From the NCBI GenBank assembly GCA_947259375.1, contig CAMYLZ010000003.1, positions 1 through 64,000 on the forward strand: 64,000 nt of DNA, given 5' to 3'. Positions 46,717 to 57,735 of this stretch are shown piece after piece. Within the stretch, counting starts at the first letter, position 1. Each line of letters begins with the position of its first letter. This DNA is from an uncultured Parvularculaceae bacterium (GTDB lineage Bacteria; Pseudomonadota; Alphaproteobacteria; Caulobacterales; Parvularculaceae). The position numbers were made by a program, and so were the translations under genes. The notes under the pieces were generated by a model. That model was not told the origin of the DNA. It was given only the letters and a program-made list of their open reading frames with translations, and searched no databases.

Positions 46717-48371
46717 ACGCAACGTCGAAATCAGCGCGGCAGACGGCTTCAGCGAAACGGCCGCGCGACATGCTGGCGCGGATGCGCAAGGCATGGGGCG
46801 AAAGTCCGTTCTATCAGGCGCAGATCAAGGGCCCGGCCCCGGACCGGCTTTTGTACCAACCGGTTGATCCGTATGCGCCGGATCGTGACATTGCCGAGAC
46901 CCTGGCCAAGGGGCGGATCGCGCTCGGCGACGAGGCGGTGGATTGCGGAGACGCGCTCGAAAAGCTGTGGGATCTTGCGGAACCTGACGGCGCATTGTTC
47001 GCTTACATTCAGGAATTCTCATGGCTGCGGCATCTGTCCGCGCTGGGCGAAGACGGCAAGGCGCCGGCGCGGGCGCTGATGGCGGCGTGGCTCGATCGCT
47101 ATGAACGCTGGTCCGCCGAGGCGTGGGAGCCTTATTATGTTTCCGAACGGCTGGTGCAGCTTTGCGCGCATCACCCGCTACTCCTCGCTGGCGGCGATGC
47201 TTTATGGCGCAGCCGGGTGCTCGCCTGCATGGCGCGCCAGACGCGCCACCTTGCGCGCACCACCCACCGGGCCGCCTCCGGTTTCGACCGGCTGATGACG
47301 GCGCTTGGCCTTGGCGTTGCAGGATACAGCCTGCCAGGATGCGAAGGGCCCGCCGAACGCGGGCTCGAAATGGCGCGGCGTGAAATGCGCATCCAGCTGC
47401 GCCCCGATGGCGGACATGTGAGCCGCAATCCCTCGCGGCAATTGAAACTGGCCCTGCGGCTGCAAACTCTCGCCAAGGCGATTGAGGCGCGCGGCTATCC
47501 GGCGCCTGGTTTCCTGCGGCACATGGTGCATCGCGCGAGCGTCATGGCAGCGTTCTTTCGCTGTGGCGATGGCGGTCTCGCGGTGTTCAATGGCGGTTAT
47601 GAAGATGACGCCAAAGCGATCATCGCGGTGCAGACCGGCGCGGGGCCGGATCATGCGCCGCCGGATTTCGCGCGCCATTCCGGCTATCACAAGCTCGCCG
47701 CCGCACGGGCTTTGCTGATCGTTGACACCGCAAGCGATGCAGGCGGGGCGGGGCCTTATAAAAGCGCCGGTTCGATCCATTTTTCTTCCGGCCGCAGCCG
47801 TATCTTTGTCAATTGCGGCAACGGCGCCCATCGCGGCGGGCCCTGGCGCAAAGCGCTCGAACAACGAAGCGCCCACTCGGTTCTGTCTTTCGAAGAGGTG
47901 AAGGGGCGCGTTACGCTCGCTGATATCGCCCACCGGCGCGCCGAAGAGGCGGCAGGCCAGTTACTGGAATTTGAACGCGAGATTATTACTGACCGGCCTG
48001 AAAAAGCCGTTTTTACGCGCCGGCTCTATCTTTCCGCCGGCGGCGCGGACCTGCGCGGAGAAGAAGTTCTCACCGGTCTCGAAACCGAAGAGCTGGCGGG
48101 CGCTGTGTGGCGGTTCCACCTGCATCCGGGCGTCAAGGCGTCGCTGGCGCGCGATCGCAAATCGGTCATCCTACTGCTGCCAAACAAGGAAGGCTGGCGG
48201 TTCAAATCCAATTGCCCCGAAATCGCGCTGGAGCGCAGCATCTATTGCGGGGCGCCGGGCGCACCGGCGGCGTCGGAACAGATTGTCATCCATGGCGCAC
48301 GGTTCGAGTCGGCCGAAGCAGAAACCGGACTGCGCATGAAATGGGCGCTGAAGCGTCTTGAAGGGGTGTAA
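46713..48371 (+). CDS. Heparinase II/III family protein
   Basis: The 552-residue protein has an alpha-toroid N-terminal half ([62 protein letters not shown]) and a beta-sandwich half with [31 protein letters not shown] and HSVLSFEEV. This is the alphaproteobacterial form next to rpe and purH. Family enzymes are polysaccharide lyases, but the substrate of this branch is unknown. No signal peptide is evident. GTG 46713 overlaps the rpe stop. Confidence 0.85.
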   Translation: MNATSKSARQTASAKRPRDMLARMRKAWGESPFYQAQIKGPAPDRLLYQPVDPYAPDRDIAETLAKGRIALGDEAVDCGDALEKLWDLAEPDGALFAYIQEFSWLRHLSALGEDGKAPARALMAAWLDRYERWSAEAWEPYYVSERLVQLCAHHPLLLAGGDALWRSRVLACMARQTRHLARTTHRAASGFDRLMTALGLGVAGYSLPGCEGPAERGLEMARREMRIQLRPDGGHVSRNPSRQLKLALRLQTLAKAIEARGYPAPGFLRHMVHRASVMAAFFRCGDGGLAVFNGGYEDDAKAIIAVQTGAGPDHAPPDFARHSGYHKLAAARALLIVDTASDAGGAGPYKSAGSIHFSSGRSRIFVNCGNGAHRGGPWRKALEQRSAHSVLSFEEVKGRVTLADIAHRRAEEAAGQLLEFEREIITDRPEKAVFTRRLYLSAGGADLRGEEVLTGLETEELAGAVWRFHLHPGVKASLARDRKSVILLLPNKEGWRFKSNCPEIALERSIYCGAPGAPAASEQIVIHGARFESAEAETGLRMKWALKRLEGV

Positions 48372-48436
48372 CCGGCCTATCGCGCCGTTGCGCGTCTTGG
48401 GTTAAGCTGCGCGTTTTGTGACTGATTTTTGGGCGG

Positions 48437-49642
48437 ATGCCGGATTTGTTGAAGCAATTACAAAAGATGTTGAATGCCGGCGCGCGCCGCCCGGTCGCTC
48501 CAGTGCCGCAGATCGATCCGGCGCAACTCTTGCCGCGCCCGCCGCGCAAGATCGACCTGCGCGCCGCCCGCAAGCTGATGGCCGGCAAGAGCGTTCTCGT
48601 CACCGGCGCCGGCGGCACTATCGGTTCCGAGCTGTGCCGGCAGATCATCAATTTTGAGCCGGCCCATCTGGCGCTGGTCGATAACGCGGAATTCGCGCTT
48701 TACCAGATCGACCTGGAGCTAAAAGAAAAAGGCCATGGCGAACGGATATCCGCAGATCTCACGGATGTTTGCCGGGCCGAGCATCTCGCCCGCGTGTTCG
48801 AACGCACCGAGCCGGATATCGTCCTGCATGCGGCGGCGTTCAAACATGTGCCGATCGTTGAAGAAAACCGCTGCGCGGGCGCGCTGACCAATGTGCTCGG
48901 CGCCAAGAATGTTTTCGACACCGCGATCGACCATGGCGCAGAGTCGGTAGTTTTCATTTCTACCGACAAGGCGGTGAACCCGACCAGCTTTATGGGCGCT
49001 ACCAAGCGCATCGCCGAACTTTATGCGCAGGCGCTCGATGTCGCGCAAAACGACACGCGCTTCGTCACTGTGCGGTTCGGCAATGTTCTGGGATCGACCG
49101 GTTCCGTCGCGCCGCTGTTCAAGCGCCAGATAGAACGGGGCGGGCCGGTGACCGTCACCCATCCTGAAATCATCCGTTACTTCATGACGACGCCGGAAGC
49201 GGTGCAGCTCGTGCTGCTGGCCGCGAGCCTTGATATCGACGACGTGCCGGTTGTCACTCATGACGGACGGGTGTTCGTCCTCGATATGGGCGAGCCGGTG
49301 AAAATCGTCGACTTCGCCAAGCGTATGATCGCCGCCTATGGCCTGGCGCCGGGCAAGGATATTGAAATCAAGTTCACCGGCTTGCGGCCGGGCGAAAAAC
49401 TCTTTGAAGAGATCTTTCTCGATACCGATGCGCTGGTCAAAACCGGCGCCGAGGGTGTGCTGCTCGCTTCGCCGGCGATGATCGACCTGCCGCTTTTGAC
49501 CCCGCGCTTGTCGGATGTGATCGAGGCGGCGCTTGGCGGCGAGCAAGCGGTGCTCGATGAAGCGGTGCATCATTTGGTGCCGGAATTTACGCCGAACGGG
49601 CAGGCGCAGTCCCATGCGCGCGGCTCCGAATCGACAAAATAA
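48437..49642 (+). CDS. CapD/FlaA1-type nucleotide-sugar dehydratase, soluble form
   Basis: The 401-residue protein has an extended SDR core: VLVTGAGGTIGSELCRQI near 53-70, HAAAFKHVPIVEEN, FISTDKAVNP, SFMGATKRIAELYAQAL, VRFGNVLGSTGSV and TGLRPGEKLFEE. The Met-X3-Lys replacing Tyr-X3-Lys is typical of UDP-GlcNAc 4,6-dehydratases. The N-terminal membrane domain of full-length CapD proteins (about 600 residues) is absent. It sits between the heparinase-like gene and purH and probably serves surface-sugar synthesis; no other glycan genes are near. Confidence 0.87.
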   Translation: MPDLLKQLQKMLNAGARRPVAPVPQIDPAQLLPRPPRKIDLRAARKLMAGKSVLVTGAGGTIGSELCRQIINFEPAHLALVDNAEFALYQIDLELKEKGHGERISADLTDVCRAEHLARVFERTEPDIVLHAAAFKHVPIVEENRCAGALTNVLGAKNVFDTAIDHGAESVVFISTDKAVNPTSFMGATKRIAELYAQALDVAQNDTRFVTVRFGNVLGSTGSVAPLFKRQIERGGPVTVTHPEIIRYFMTTPEAVQLVLLAASLDIDDVPVVTHDGRVFVLDMGEPVKIVDFAKRMIAAYGLAPGKDIEIKFTGLRPGEKLFEEIFLDTDALVKTGAEGVLLASPAMIDLPLLTPRLSDVIEAALGGEQAVLDEAVHHLVPEFTPNGQAQSHARGSESTK

Positions 49643-49714
49643 ACACGCGCGGCCGGGGGCTTGTCGGCGCCGGGCTTGGGCGCTAAGCCGGCGCCGTTCA
49701 AAAAGGGTTGATCC

Positions 49715-51298
49715 ATGACTGACGAAACGCGCGTCAAGCGCGCGCTCATTTCCGTTTCAGACAAATCCGGCATCGTCGATTTCGCAAAGCGCCTTGCGGC
49801 GGCAGGCGTCGAGCTCATCTCCACCGGCGGCACGGCGCGCGCGCTGCGCGAGGCGGGGCTGACGGTCAAAGACGTCGCTGAGGTGACTGAATTTCCGGAA
49901 ATGATGGATGGCCGGATCAAGACCCTGCATCCGCGCATCCATGGCGGCCTCCTGGCGTTGCGCGATGATGCGGGCCATCGCCAGTCGATGAGCGAACACG
50001 GCATTGACGGCATCGAGCTGCTTGTCGTCAATCTCTACCCGTTTGAAGAGACGGTGGCGAAAGGCGCGGACTTCGCCGAGTGTATCGAGAATATTGACAT
50101 AGGCGGGCCGGCGATGATCCGGGCGGCGGCGAAGAACCATGCGTTTGTCGGCGTCGTGACCGATCCCGACGACTATGAGACGGTGTTGAGCGAGATCGAA
50201 GCCGGCGGCGCGCTTGACGCTGAGACGCGCCGCCGCCTCGCCGCCAAGGCTTATGCCAAGACGGCGTGCTATGATGCGGCGATTTCCGCATGGTTCGCGG
50301 GCCAGAGCGGCGAGGCGTTTCCAAAAGACTATGCCGCAGCGGGGCGGCTTTCCGCGGTTTTGCGTTATGGCGAGAACCCGCATCAGGAAGCCGCGTTCTA
50401 CAAGACGGGCGAGGCGCGCCACGGCGTTGCGACGGCCCGGCAACTGCAAGGCAAGGCGCTCTCCTACAACAACCTTAATGATACCGACGCAGCTTATGAG
50501 CTGATCGCCGAGCTAGGCCCGGCAAAGCCCGCCGTGGCGATTATCAAGCACGCCAATCCTTGCGGCGCGGCGATGGGCGAGAGCCTCGCTGAGGCTTATG
50601 ACGCGGCGCTGCGTTGCGATCCGGTATCGGCCTTTGGCGGCATCGTCGCTTTGAATCAGAAACTGACCGGCGCGCTGGCCGAGAAAATCGTCAAGGTCTT
50701 TACCGAGGTCGTCATCGCGCCGGAAGTTGACGAGGATGCGGCGGAAATATTCGCGAGAAAAAAGAACCTGCGCCTGCTGGTTGCGGGCGGCATGCCTGCG
50801 GCGGATGCGTCGGGCAAGGTCATCAAGCCTATCGCCGGCGGCTTTTTGTTACAATCGCGTGATGCGCGCACGATCAGCGCCGGCGATCTGACGGTAGTGA
50901 CGAAACGCCAGCCAAATGCGCGCGAATTCGCCGACATGCTATTCGCTTTCAAAGTCGCGAAACATGTCAAATCGAACGCGATCGTCTATGCCAAGGACGG
51001 CGCGACGGTCGGCGTCGGCGCCGGACAGATGAGCCGGCTCGATTCAAGCCGCATCGCCGCGCGCAAAGCGATTGATGCGGCCGAGGCTTGCGGCGCCGCC
51101 GCGCCGCTGACCGAGGGCTCGGTCGTCGCCTCTGACGCCTTCTTTCCGTTTGCAGACGGTTTGCTGGCGGCGGCGGAAGCCGGCGCCACGGCGGTGATCC
51201 AGCCGGGCGGTTCGATTCGCGATGAGGACGTAATCGCCGCCGCCGACGAGGCGGGGCTCGCTATGGCGTTTACCGGGGTCCGGCATTTCAGGCATTAG
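49715..51298 (+). CDS. purH: Bifunctional AICAR transformylase/IMP cyclohydrolase
   Basis: PurH performs the last two steps of IMP synthesis. The 527-residue protein has the MGS-like cyclohydrolase domain ([43 protein letters not shown]) and the transformylase domain ([20 protein letters not shown] with the key Lys-His, [25 protein letters not shown]). ATG 49715 follows AAAAAGGGTTGATCC. It uses 10-formyl-tetrahydrofolate, which FolD encoded upstream can supply. Confidence 0.96.
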   Translation: MTDETRVKRALISVSDKSGIVDFAKRLAAAGVELISTGGTARALREAGLTVKDVAEVTEFPEMMDGRIKTLHPRIHGGLLALRDDAGHRQSMSEHGIDGIELLVVNLYPFEETVAKGADFAECIENIDIGGPAMIRAAAKNHAFVGVVTDPDDYETVLSEIEAGGALDAETRRRLAAKAYAKTACYDAAISAWFAGQSGEAFPKDYAAAGRLSAVLRYGENPHQEAAFYKTGEARHGVATARQLQGKALSYNNLNDTDAAYELIAELGPAKPAVAIIKHANPCGAAMGESLAEAYDAALRCDPVSAFGGIVALNQKLTGALAEKIVKVFTEVVIAPEVDEDAAEIFARKKNLRLLVAGGMPAADASGKVIKPIAGGFLLQSRDARTISAGDLTVVTKRQPNAREFADMLFAFKVAKHVKSNAIVYAKDGATVGVGAGQMSRLDSSRIAARKAIDAAEACGAAAPLTEGSVVASDAFFPFADGLLAAAEAGATAVIQPGGSIRDEDVIAAADEAGLAMAFTGVRHFRH

Positions 51299-51324
51299 CG
51301 AAGCTGCCGGGAAAGGGCGGTGTG

Positions 51325-51678
51325 ATGAGCGAGGAAAGCGATCTGGCGGCGACGCTCAAAGCACTCGAAGAACGCTTGCTGGATCAGGATATCCGCCGGC
51401 GCGCCGATCAGGTTGCGGCGTTGCTGGCTGACGATTTTGTCGAAATCGGCGCTTCCGGGCGCCGGTTCGACAAGGCGGCGATCATTCGCGATCTCGCATC
51501 GGAGGGCGACTGGCCTGAAAAGCTCGCCATTACCTGTTTCGAAGCGCGCAGCCTTGGCGATGCGCTGGCGCTTGTTCTTTACCGTATCGACCAGACCAAC
51601 ACGCTGCGATCGTCGATCTGGCGCAAAACCGAAAGCGGCTGGCGCATCGTGTTTCATCAAGGCACGAAGGCGCCTTAG
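51325..51678 (+). CDS. DUF4440/SnoaL-like NTF2-fold protein
   Basis: The 117-residue protein has the NTF2-like order: helix SDLAATLKALEERLLD, LLADDFVEIGASGRRFDKAAI, then strands ALALVLYRIDQTN and SSIWRKTESGWRIVFHQGTK. This is the usual SnoaL/DUF4440 pattern, common in small enzymes and binding proteins. ATG 51325 lies beside GTG 51322, after GAAAGGGCGG. It follows purH by 26 bases and faces the gdh gene. The function is unknown. Confidence 0.8.
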   Translation: MSEESDLAATLKALEERLLDQDIRRRADQVAALLADDFVEIGASGRRFDKAAIIRDLASEGDWPEKLAITCFEARSLGDALALVLYRIDQTNTLRSSIWRKTESGWRIVFHQGTKAP

Positions 51679-51698
51679 GCCGTCGCTCGCCGCGCCCG

Positions 51699-54600
51699 CT
51701 ACCCCCGTTCCGTCGCGACCAGCAGCGCATCGAGGCTGCGGGTGAACAGCGCCGATTTGCCGACGCTGACCGATCCGGCGAGATCCAACTCGCCGGCGGT
51801 TTCTTCGAACGCCGCTACTGCGCCGGCGGTGCTTTCGCACCATTTGTCGACAGCCTTTTGCACCCATTTCGATGTCGGCGATTTCGGTTCGGTTTTGGCG
51901 AAGCCGATAACGCGCAAGGTCAAAGCCCGCTGGCGCGCGGTCAGGTCTTCGATGGTCTGGCGAATGGCGATCTTGTCGAAATGATCCAAAGGCGGTTCGC
52001 GACGGGCTTTTTCACGCACCGCATCGATCTGTAACAGCCGCCCGATGGCGAAGAAGACGCCGCCGACGCCCGGATTGGACCAGCCGCTTTCCTTCGCCAG
52101 ATTGACGATGTCGAAAGCGAATTCGAGGGCAGGGATCGCCGCCGCGTCCCGGGCGATGGCCTCAGGCGCCTGGCGTGCGATCCAGCGCTGGCGGCGCTCC
52201 TCAAAGGCCGCAGCTGCGCCGTCAGGCAGAATGTCCGGCAAGGCGGCTTTGAATTCGCTGACAGCGTCGAGATATTCTCTAATGACGGATTTAAGACCTT
52301 TCCTGGCGAGGTTTTCCCGCGCCGCCGCATCGCCGAGTAAGTGGAAGGTTTGCTCTTGCAACAGCACCGAGGCTTCAAGATAAAGCGCCGTCTGCAACGC
52401 CGCCGGTGCGACATTGTCAAGCGCGTCAACGGAAGCGGCGAAGTCGTGCAAGTTGAAAATGCGGCGCACCGCTTCGTAAGACAGGGCGATTTCCGCAAAG
52501 CTCATGCCGCCCATATCCGACGCGCGTTGAACGAAACCAACGCCGCAAGTATCGACGATTTCGTTGGAAAGCCGAGTCGCGATGATCTCCTTGCGCAGTT
52601 GGTGGGAGGCGATCGCCCGGTTGAACCGGTGCAGCGGTTCGGGGAAATAGGCGAAGAGCTCGCGCTCGAATAACGGATCGTCCGGCGCATCCGACACGGT
52701 GATTTCGTCAAACAGCCACAGCTTCGCATAGGCAAGCAGCACCGCGAGATCCGGTCGTGTCGGCCCGAGACCGTGCTGGCGCATTTGCGCTAGTTGTTCG
52801 AGATCTGGCAGATATTCGATGGCGCGATCAAGACGGCCTTCGCGTTCCAGCGTCGTCATGAAACGCGCATAAACGTCAAGCTCGGCCGGGGCGTTGGCTT
52901 CCATCTGCGTGATGGCGCGGGTCTGGTCGTAATTGTGGCGCAGAACATGGCCGGCGACATCGTCCGTCATCGAAGCCAACAGATCGTTGCGTTCTTCGAT
53001 TTTGAGCTCGCCATGCTCGACCGCGTTCGATAGCAGGATCTTGATATTCACTTCGTGGTCGGAGGAATCAACGCCGGCTGAATTGTCGATTGCGTCGGTA
53101 TTGATGCGTCCGCCATTGCGTGCGAATTCGATGCGCGCAAGCTGGGTGAGGCCGAGATTGGCGCCTTCGCCAATCACCTTGACGCGGATCGCGTCCGCAT
53201 TGATGCGCACTGCATCATTGGCGCGGTCGCCGACGCGCCAGTTCTCTTCGCCGTCGGCCTTGAAATAGGTGCCGATGCCCCCAAGCCAGAATAGCTCCAC
53301 CGGCGATTTCAGGATGGCGCGGATCAATTCCGACGGCGTCAGTTCCGCTTCCGCCACATCCAGCACATTTTGGATTTCCGGCGTCAGGGCGATGGATTTG
53401 GCGCTGCGCGAGAAGACGCCGCCGCCTTTTGAGATCAGTTTCTTGTCATAATCCTGCCAGGACGAGCGCGGCAATTCGAACAGGCGCTTGCGTTCCTTGT
53501 AAGACGGCGCCGGGTCCGGGGCCGGATCAATGAAAATGTCGCGATGGTCGAAAGCCGCGACCAGCCGCGTTTGTTCAGACAAGAGCATGCCGTTGCCGAA
53601 AACATCGCCAGACATGTCGCCGACGCCGGCGACGGTGAATGGCTCTGCCTGGATGTCCTTGCCGATCTCGCGGAAGTGACGTTTGACCGCTTCCCACGCG
53701 CCGCGGGCGGTGATGCCCATGGCCTTGTGGTCATAACCGGCCGAGCCGCCCGATGCGAAGGCGTCGCCGAGCCAGAAGCCATATTCGATCGAGATAGCGT
53801 TGGCGGTGTCGGAAAATTGCGCAGTACCCTTATCGGCGGCGACCACCAGATAGGGATCGGGGTCGTCCCAGCGCACCAGTCGCGGCGGCGTTTTCACCTC
53901 GCCATGAACAATATTGTCGGTGAGATCGAGCAGGCCGCGGATGAATACCTTGTACGCTTCGCGGCCTTCCTCGTAGATCGCGTTGCGGTCGCCGCCGGCG
54001 GGAAGCTGTTTCGGATAAAAACCGCCTTTGGAGCCGGTGGGCACGATCACAGCGTTCTTGACGCGCTGCGCTTTGACGAGGCCAAGAACTTCCGTGCGGA
54101 AATCTTCGCGCCGGTCCGACCAGCGCAGCCCGCCGCGCGCGACCGGACCAAAACGCAAATGCACGCCGTCGACGCGCGGACCGGAAACAAAGATTTCCCG
54201 ATGGGGCTTGGGTTCAGGCAGCTCGGCGATTTGCGCGCTGTCGACCTTGAATGATATATAGGATTTCGGCGCACCGTCCTCGGCGCGCTGGTAATAATTG
54301 GTGCGGGTGATCGCAGAGAATAGATTGAGAAAGCGGCGAATGATGCGGTCTTCATCGAGGCTGGCGACATCATTCAGCGCCGTGACCACGGATTCCTTGT
54401 TCAAACTCGCATCGGCGACGCGCTGGTCGGCGTCCTTCGGGCCTTCCGGATTGAAGCGGGCGTGAAAATAAGCGACCAGCAAGCGCGCGATCGCCGCATT
54501 TTTCGACAGGGCTTCTTCGATATAGCTCTGGGAATAGGCGAAACCGCCCTGCATGTGATGGCGCGCGGCCGCCCGCAACAGCCAGGCTTCGCGCCAGTTG

Positions 54601-56597
54601 ACGCCGGCGGTCAGCACTAGCGCGTTGAAGCCGTCATCTTCGCTGCGCCCTTCAAGGACGGCGAGAAGGGTTTCCTCGAACAATTCCTTGACGTCGTCGA
54701 GCGCAATTTCTCCGCCGCGCGCATGTTCCGTGTGGAAATCATGCATCCATAGCGCTTCGGCCTGCGCATCGCCGTACGGTGCAACGCGGTGGCTTGCTTC
54801 CTGCAACACGCCGAGGCCGAGATTTTCAATCGTCGGGATCAGCTTCGATAACGCCATCGGCGATTTGCGGATATATATTTTCAGCCGCACGGTGGCTTTG
54901 GAATCGCCAGCCTTCCGATAGGCGCGCACGACGATAGGCGCGTCGGCGAGCCGTTGCAGCGCGGCGATATCTTCAAGCGCCTCGGCCGGCGGCGTCGTTT
55001 CGCGATAGCCGGCCCCGAACGCGTTTTCATATTTTTCGAGCAAGGCTTCCGGCGCGGCGCCGTCATGGGCGGCGCGCATGGCGTCGAGCAAGCCGTCGCT
55101 CCAAGTGCGGCAGATCTCGCGGACCTCGCGCGTCAGCTCGGCGATTCCGGGGCCTTCCGGCGCGCCGGGGTCGATGGCGATGACATAATGCACGCGCACC
55201 AGCGCCGCGTCGCCAAAGGACGGCGCGAATGACGTGACGCGGCCTTCAAACGTGTCGGCGAGCAACTGGCCGGCGCGCTCGCGAATATCGGAATTAAACC
55301 GGTCGCGCGGCACATAGAGCAGGGCGGATATGAAGCGGTCGAAACGGTCGCGGCGCAAGAACAGCTTCACGCGAGGACGTTTGAACAGCCGCAAAATGCC
55401 GAGGCAAATCTCGCAAAGAACATCGACTTCGATCTGGAAAAGCTCGTCGCGCGGATAGCTTTCAAGAATGTTGATTAGCGCTTTTTCATTATGGCCGCCC
55501 GGCGTGAAGGCGGTCGCTTCGAGCACCTTGTCGATTTTGGCGCGGATGAGCGGAATGTCCGAAATCGGCCGATTATAGGCTTCAGCGGTGAACAGGCCCA
55601 CAAATAGCTCTTCGCCGATCGGCGCGCCATCCGGCGAGAAATTCTTGACCGCCACATAATCCATAAAGGCGCGCCGGTGGGTCAATGATTTCGAACTCGA
55701 CTTGGCGATAATGATCGGTTCTTTCGAGCCAAGAAACGCGGCGACGGCGGGTGACAGCTGGCCGTCCGGCTGAAAGGTGGATTTAAGGATCGTGCGGCCC
55801 GGCAGACGCAAAATGCCAAGATCCTGCTCCGCATCGGGAATAAGGTTCGGAACGCTGTTATCTTCGACAAAGTTGAAACGCCTGACGCCAAGAAACGCGA
55901 AGCGATTGTCCCACAGCCATTTCAGAAACTGCACGGTCTCGCGCTGTTCGTCCGCCTTGACGTCCGGCAAGCGCGAGCGCTCGAGCTGGGCGATGCAGGT
56001 CGCGAGACGCGCGCGCATCGCCTCCCAGTCGGCGACCGCAATCTCGACATCGGCGAGCACGGTCTTGATCTCTTGCTCCAGCGCGTCAACTTCGCCTTGC
56101 GAGACCGGCGGTTCCATTTCAACATGGATCATCGACTCGCGGAACGATGCGCCGCCCGTTTCAACGCGTCCGCCCGCGGCGTCGCGCATCAGGGAAACGA
56201 CGGCGTTAGAGAAAAAGGTTACCGGCCGGCCCGCTTCCGCGAGCGCCGCGGAAATCGAGGCGACCAGAAACGGCCGGTCATCGGTGACGATATCCAGGAC
56301 CAGCCGGCTTTCCGTCCATTTCTTGCTCTTTTCGGCATTGAGCGAGATTTTGCTTTCATTGGCCGGGCGCGTCTCGCCGTGATTCCAGGCTTTTGCGGCG
56401 CGGTCGAGAAGCGCCTGCGGCTGGTCCCAAAGCTGGTCTTCGCCGGTGGCGTAACGCACCAACTGCTCGAGATAGCTCTTGAACGCCGGCGTAAGGCCGG
56501 CGCCATCATCCTTGTCGCCGGCCTTTTTCTTTTGCGCCAGCGAGATCACTTGCTCGAGAATTTGACTGTCTTCGTCGGTTAGAAAGCCGTCCGGCAT
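51699..56597 (-). CDS. NAD-specific glutamate dehydrogenase, 180-kDa class
   Basis: At 1632 residues this is the giant GDH class of proteobacteria and actinobacteria that deaminates glutamate to 2-oxoglutarate. The N-terminal 700 residues hold ACT-like regulatory segments. The catalytic core near 780-1160 shows GPVARGGLRWSDRREDFRTE, VIVPTGSKGGFYPKQLP, VAADKGTAQFSD and GVGDMSGDVFGNGML. The C-terminal 450 residues are the helical tail of the class. ATG 56597 has GAGGAAG upstream. The reading frame is intact over its whole length. Confidence 0.95.
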   Translation of the reverse strand: MPDGFLTDEDSQILEQVISLAQKKKAGDKDDGAGLTPAFKSYLEQLVRYATGEDQLWDQPQALLDRAAKAWNHGETRPANESKISLNAEKSKKWTESRLVLDIVTDDRPFLVASISAALAEAGRPVTFFSNAVVSLMRDAAGGRVETGGASFRESMIHVEMEPPVSQGEVDALEQEIKTVLADVEIAVADWEAMRARLATCIAQLERSRLPDVKADEQRETVQFLKWLWDNRFAFLGVRRFNFVEDNSVPNLIPDAEQDLGILRLPGRTILKSTFQPDGQLSPAVAAFLGSKEPIIIAKSSSKSLTHRRAFMDYVAVKNFSPDGAPIGEELFVGLFTAEAYNRPISDIPLIRAKIDKVLEATAFTPGGHNEKALINILESYPRDELFQIEVDVLCEICLGILRLFKRPRVKLFLRRDRFDRFISALLYVPRDRFNSDIRERAGQLLADTFEGRVTSFAPSFGDAALVRVHYVIAIDPGAPEGPGIAELTREVREICRTWSDGLLDAMRAAHDGAAPEALLEKYENAFGAGYRETTPPAEALEDIAALQRLADAPIVVRAYRKAGDSKATVRLKIYIRKSPMALSKLIPTIENLGLGVLQEASHRVAPYGDAQAEALWMHDFHTEHARGGEIALDDVKELFEETLLAVLEGRSEDDGFNALVLTAGVNWREAWLLRAAARHHMQGGFAYSQSYIEEALSKNAAIARLLVAYFHARFNPEGPKDADQRVADASLNKESVVTALNDVASLDEDRIIRRFLNLFSAITRTNYYQRAEDGAPKSYISFKVDSAQIAELPEPKPHREIFVSGPRVDGVHLRFGPVARGGLRWSDRREDFRTEVLGLVKAQRVKNAVIVPTGSKGGFYPKQLPAGGDRNAIYEEGREAYKVFIRGLLDLTDNIVHGEVKTPPRLVRWDDPDPYLVVAADKGTAQFSDTANAISIEYGFWLGDAFASGGSAGYDHKAMGITARGAWEAVKRHFREIGKDIQAEPFTVAGVGDMSGDVFGNGMLLSEQTRLVAAFDHRDIFIDPAPDPAPSYKERKRLFELPRSSWQDYDKKLISKGGGVFSRSAKSIALTPEIQNVLDVAEAELTPSELIRAILKSPVELFWLGGIGTYFKADGEENWRVGDRANDAVRINADAIRVKVIGEGANLGLTQLARIEFARNGGRINTDAIDNSAGVDSSDHEVNIKILLSNAVEHGELKIEERNDLLASMTDDVAGHVLRHNYDQTRAITQMEANAPAELDVYARFMTTLEREGRLDRAIEYLPDLEQLAQMRQHGLGPTRPDLAVLLAYAKLWLFDEITVSDAPDDPLFERELFAYFPEPLHRFNRAIASHQLRKEIIATRLSNEIVDTCGVGFVQRASDMGGMSFAEIALSYEAVRRIFNLHDFAASVDALDNVAPAALQTALYLEASVLLQEQTFHLLGDAAARENLARKGLKSVIREYLDAVSEFKAALPDILPDGAAAAFEERRQRWIARQAPEAIARDAAAIPALEFAFDIVNLAKESGWSNPGVGGVFFAIGRLLQIDAVREKARREPPLDHFDKIAIRQTIEDLTARQRALTLRVIGFAKTEPKSPTSKWVQKAVDKWCESTAGAVAAFEETAGELDLAGSVSVGKSALFTRSLDALLVATERG

Positions 56598-56745
56598 TGC
56601 GCTTCCTCTAAGATTGTTTTGTCGCCCGTCATAACGTGAAGACTTTGATTTTGTCTAACGAAATAGGGCTTAAATGAGGGTCAGGCAAATCGCCCCCGGC
56701 GACAATCTCGAGGAGTTTTAGGAATAGGGATAAGTCCTTGGACCG

Positions 56746-57495
56746 TCAGGCTTGCAGCGCCTGCGAGCCATCGGCCAATTGGTCGTTTCCCTGTTCGGTT
56801 GAGCGCTCGATCTCCCGCCTCAGAAGCGTGGTGCGCGGATAACGCCGGCTTGCGCCCTTTTCAAGATACCGATTTGCAATGTGCAACCCGGCAAAGCCGA
56901 TCAGCGCGGCGCTGGCGGCGCCGGCGGCGATGGCGGGGTCGCCCGCTCGTAGGCCGGAAAGAACCGCAAAGGCGGCGGCGGGAATGGCGAGCGCCCAGGC
57001 GGAGAATAAATGCGCCGCATGGAACAGGGCGGCGGCGAAACCGATCGTCAGGGTAAGCGCGATGATTTGCATGGTCAGCGGGGGTGCGGCGATGGCCGGC
57101 GCGAGCAGGATCGGCGCGCACGCCAGCGTCACCCCGAGTACGGTAAGGCTCGCTGTATAGGCGGCGCGCCAGCGCAAAGGCCGGTCAGCGAAATTTGCGC
57201 CGGAACGGAACTGCGTGCGCAACCGGCGGGCCACCCATAAGGCGCCGAGCATCATCAGTCCCCACGCGAAAGCGCGGCCGGAATAGGTCCGCCCGGCGAC
57301 GATGGCGAGATAAACGGAAAGCCCGGCGACCAGCGCAAGGCCCGGCGCGCTCCATCGCGAAAGAAGATCGATCAGATGCAGGCGGGCCGCGCGTGAAAGC
57401 GGCGCCGGCCGGCGCTTGGCGGGCTGCAGCGGCGCGCGCCGCGCGAGCTCCTGTAATTCGTGGACGGTTTTGTTTTCCAGCGATGCGCTCGTCAT
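56746..57495 (-). CDS. Integral membrane protein, unknown
   Basis: The 249-residue protein has a basic N-terminal arm containing KTVHELQELARRA, then about six hydrophobic segments between 55 and 205 (LALVAGLSVYLAIVAG, LTLTIGFAAALFHAAHLF, WALAIPAAAFAVLSGL, AAGAASAALIGFAGLH), and a charged cytoplasmic tail. ATG 57495 is preferred to a frame extension of 31 residues. No family is recognised. It lies upstream of gdh on the same strand, about 150 bases away. Confidence 0.65.
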   Translation of the reverse strand: MTSASLENKTVHELQELARRAPLQPAKRRPAPLSRAARLHLIDLLSRWSAPGLALVAGLSVYLAIVAGRTYSGRAFAWGLMMLGALWVARRLRTQFRSGANFADRPLRWRAAYTASLTVLGVTLACAPILLAPAIAAPPLTMQIIALTLTIGFAAALFHAAHLFSAWALAIPAAAFAVLSGLRAGDPAIAAGAASAALIGFAGLHIANRYLEKGASRRYPRTTLLRREIERSTEQGNDQLADGSQALQA

Positions 57496-57735
57496 ATGGC
57501 GCGGGTCCCTTTGCCTGTCGGCGCAAGCGCAAATCTTACGAAGCCTTGCGCGCGCTGGTCCCCATGGGAATATGCATTCATTAACCAAGGGTTAACGAAT
57601 GCATTGCGGTGATTTCCGCCGAAGGTCGAGCGTTAATTTGAGAACGCCGGGACTTGGCTTGCGGATCGAAGAGCGTTGCTGCGGCTGGTTTGCCGGCGTC
57701 CGCCCGCAGATTTTATCAAGCGAGGCGATACAGAT

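Noticed and set aside
48719-49615. 298-residue frame antisense to the CapD-type gene
   Set aside because: It is a His/Arg-rich shadow of a well-conserved sense gene.
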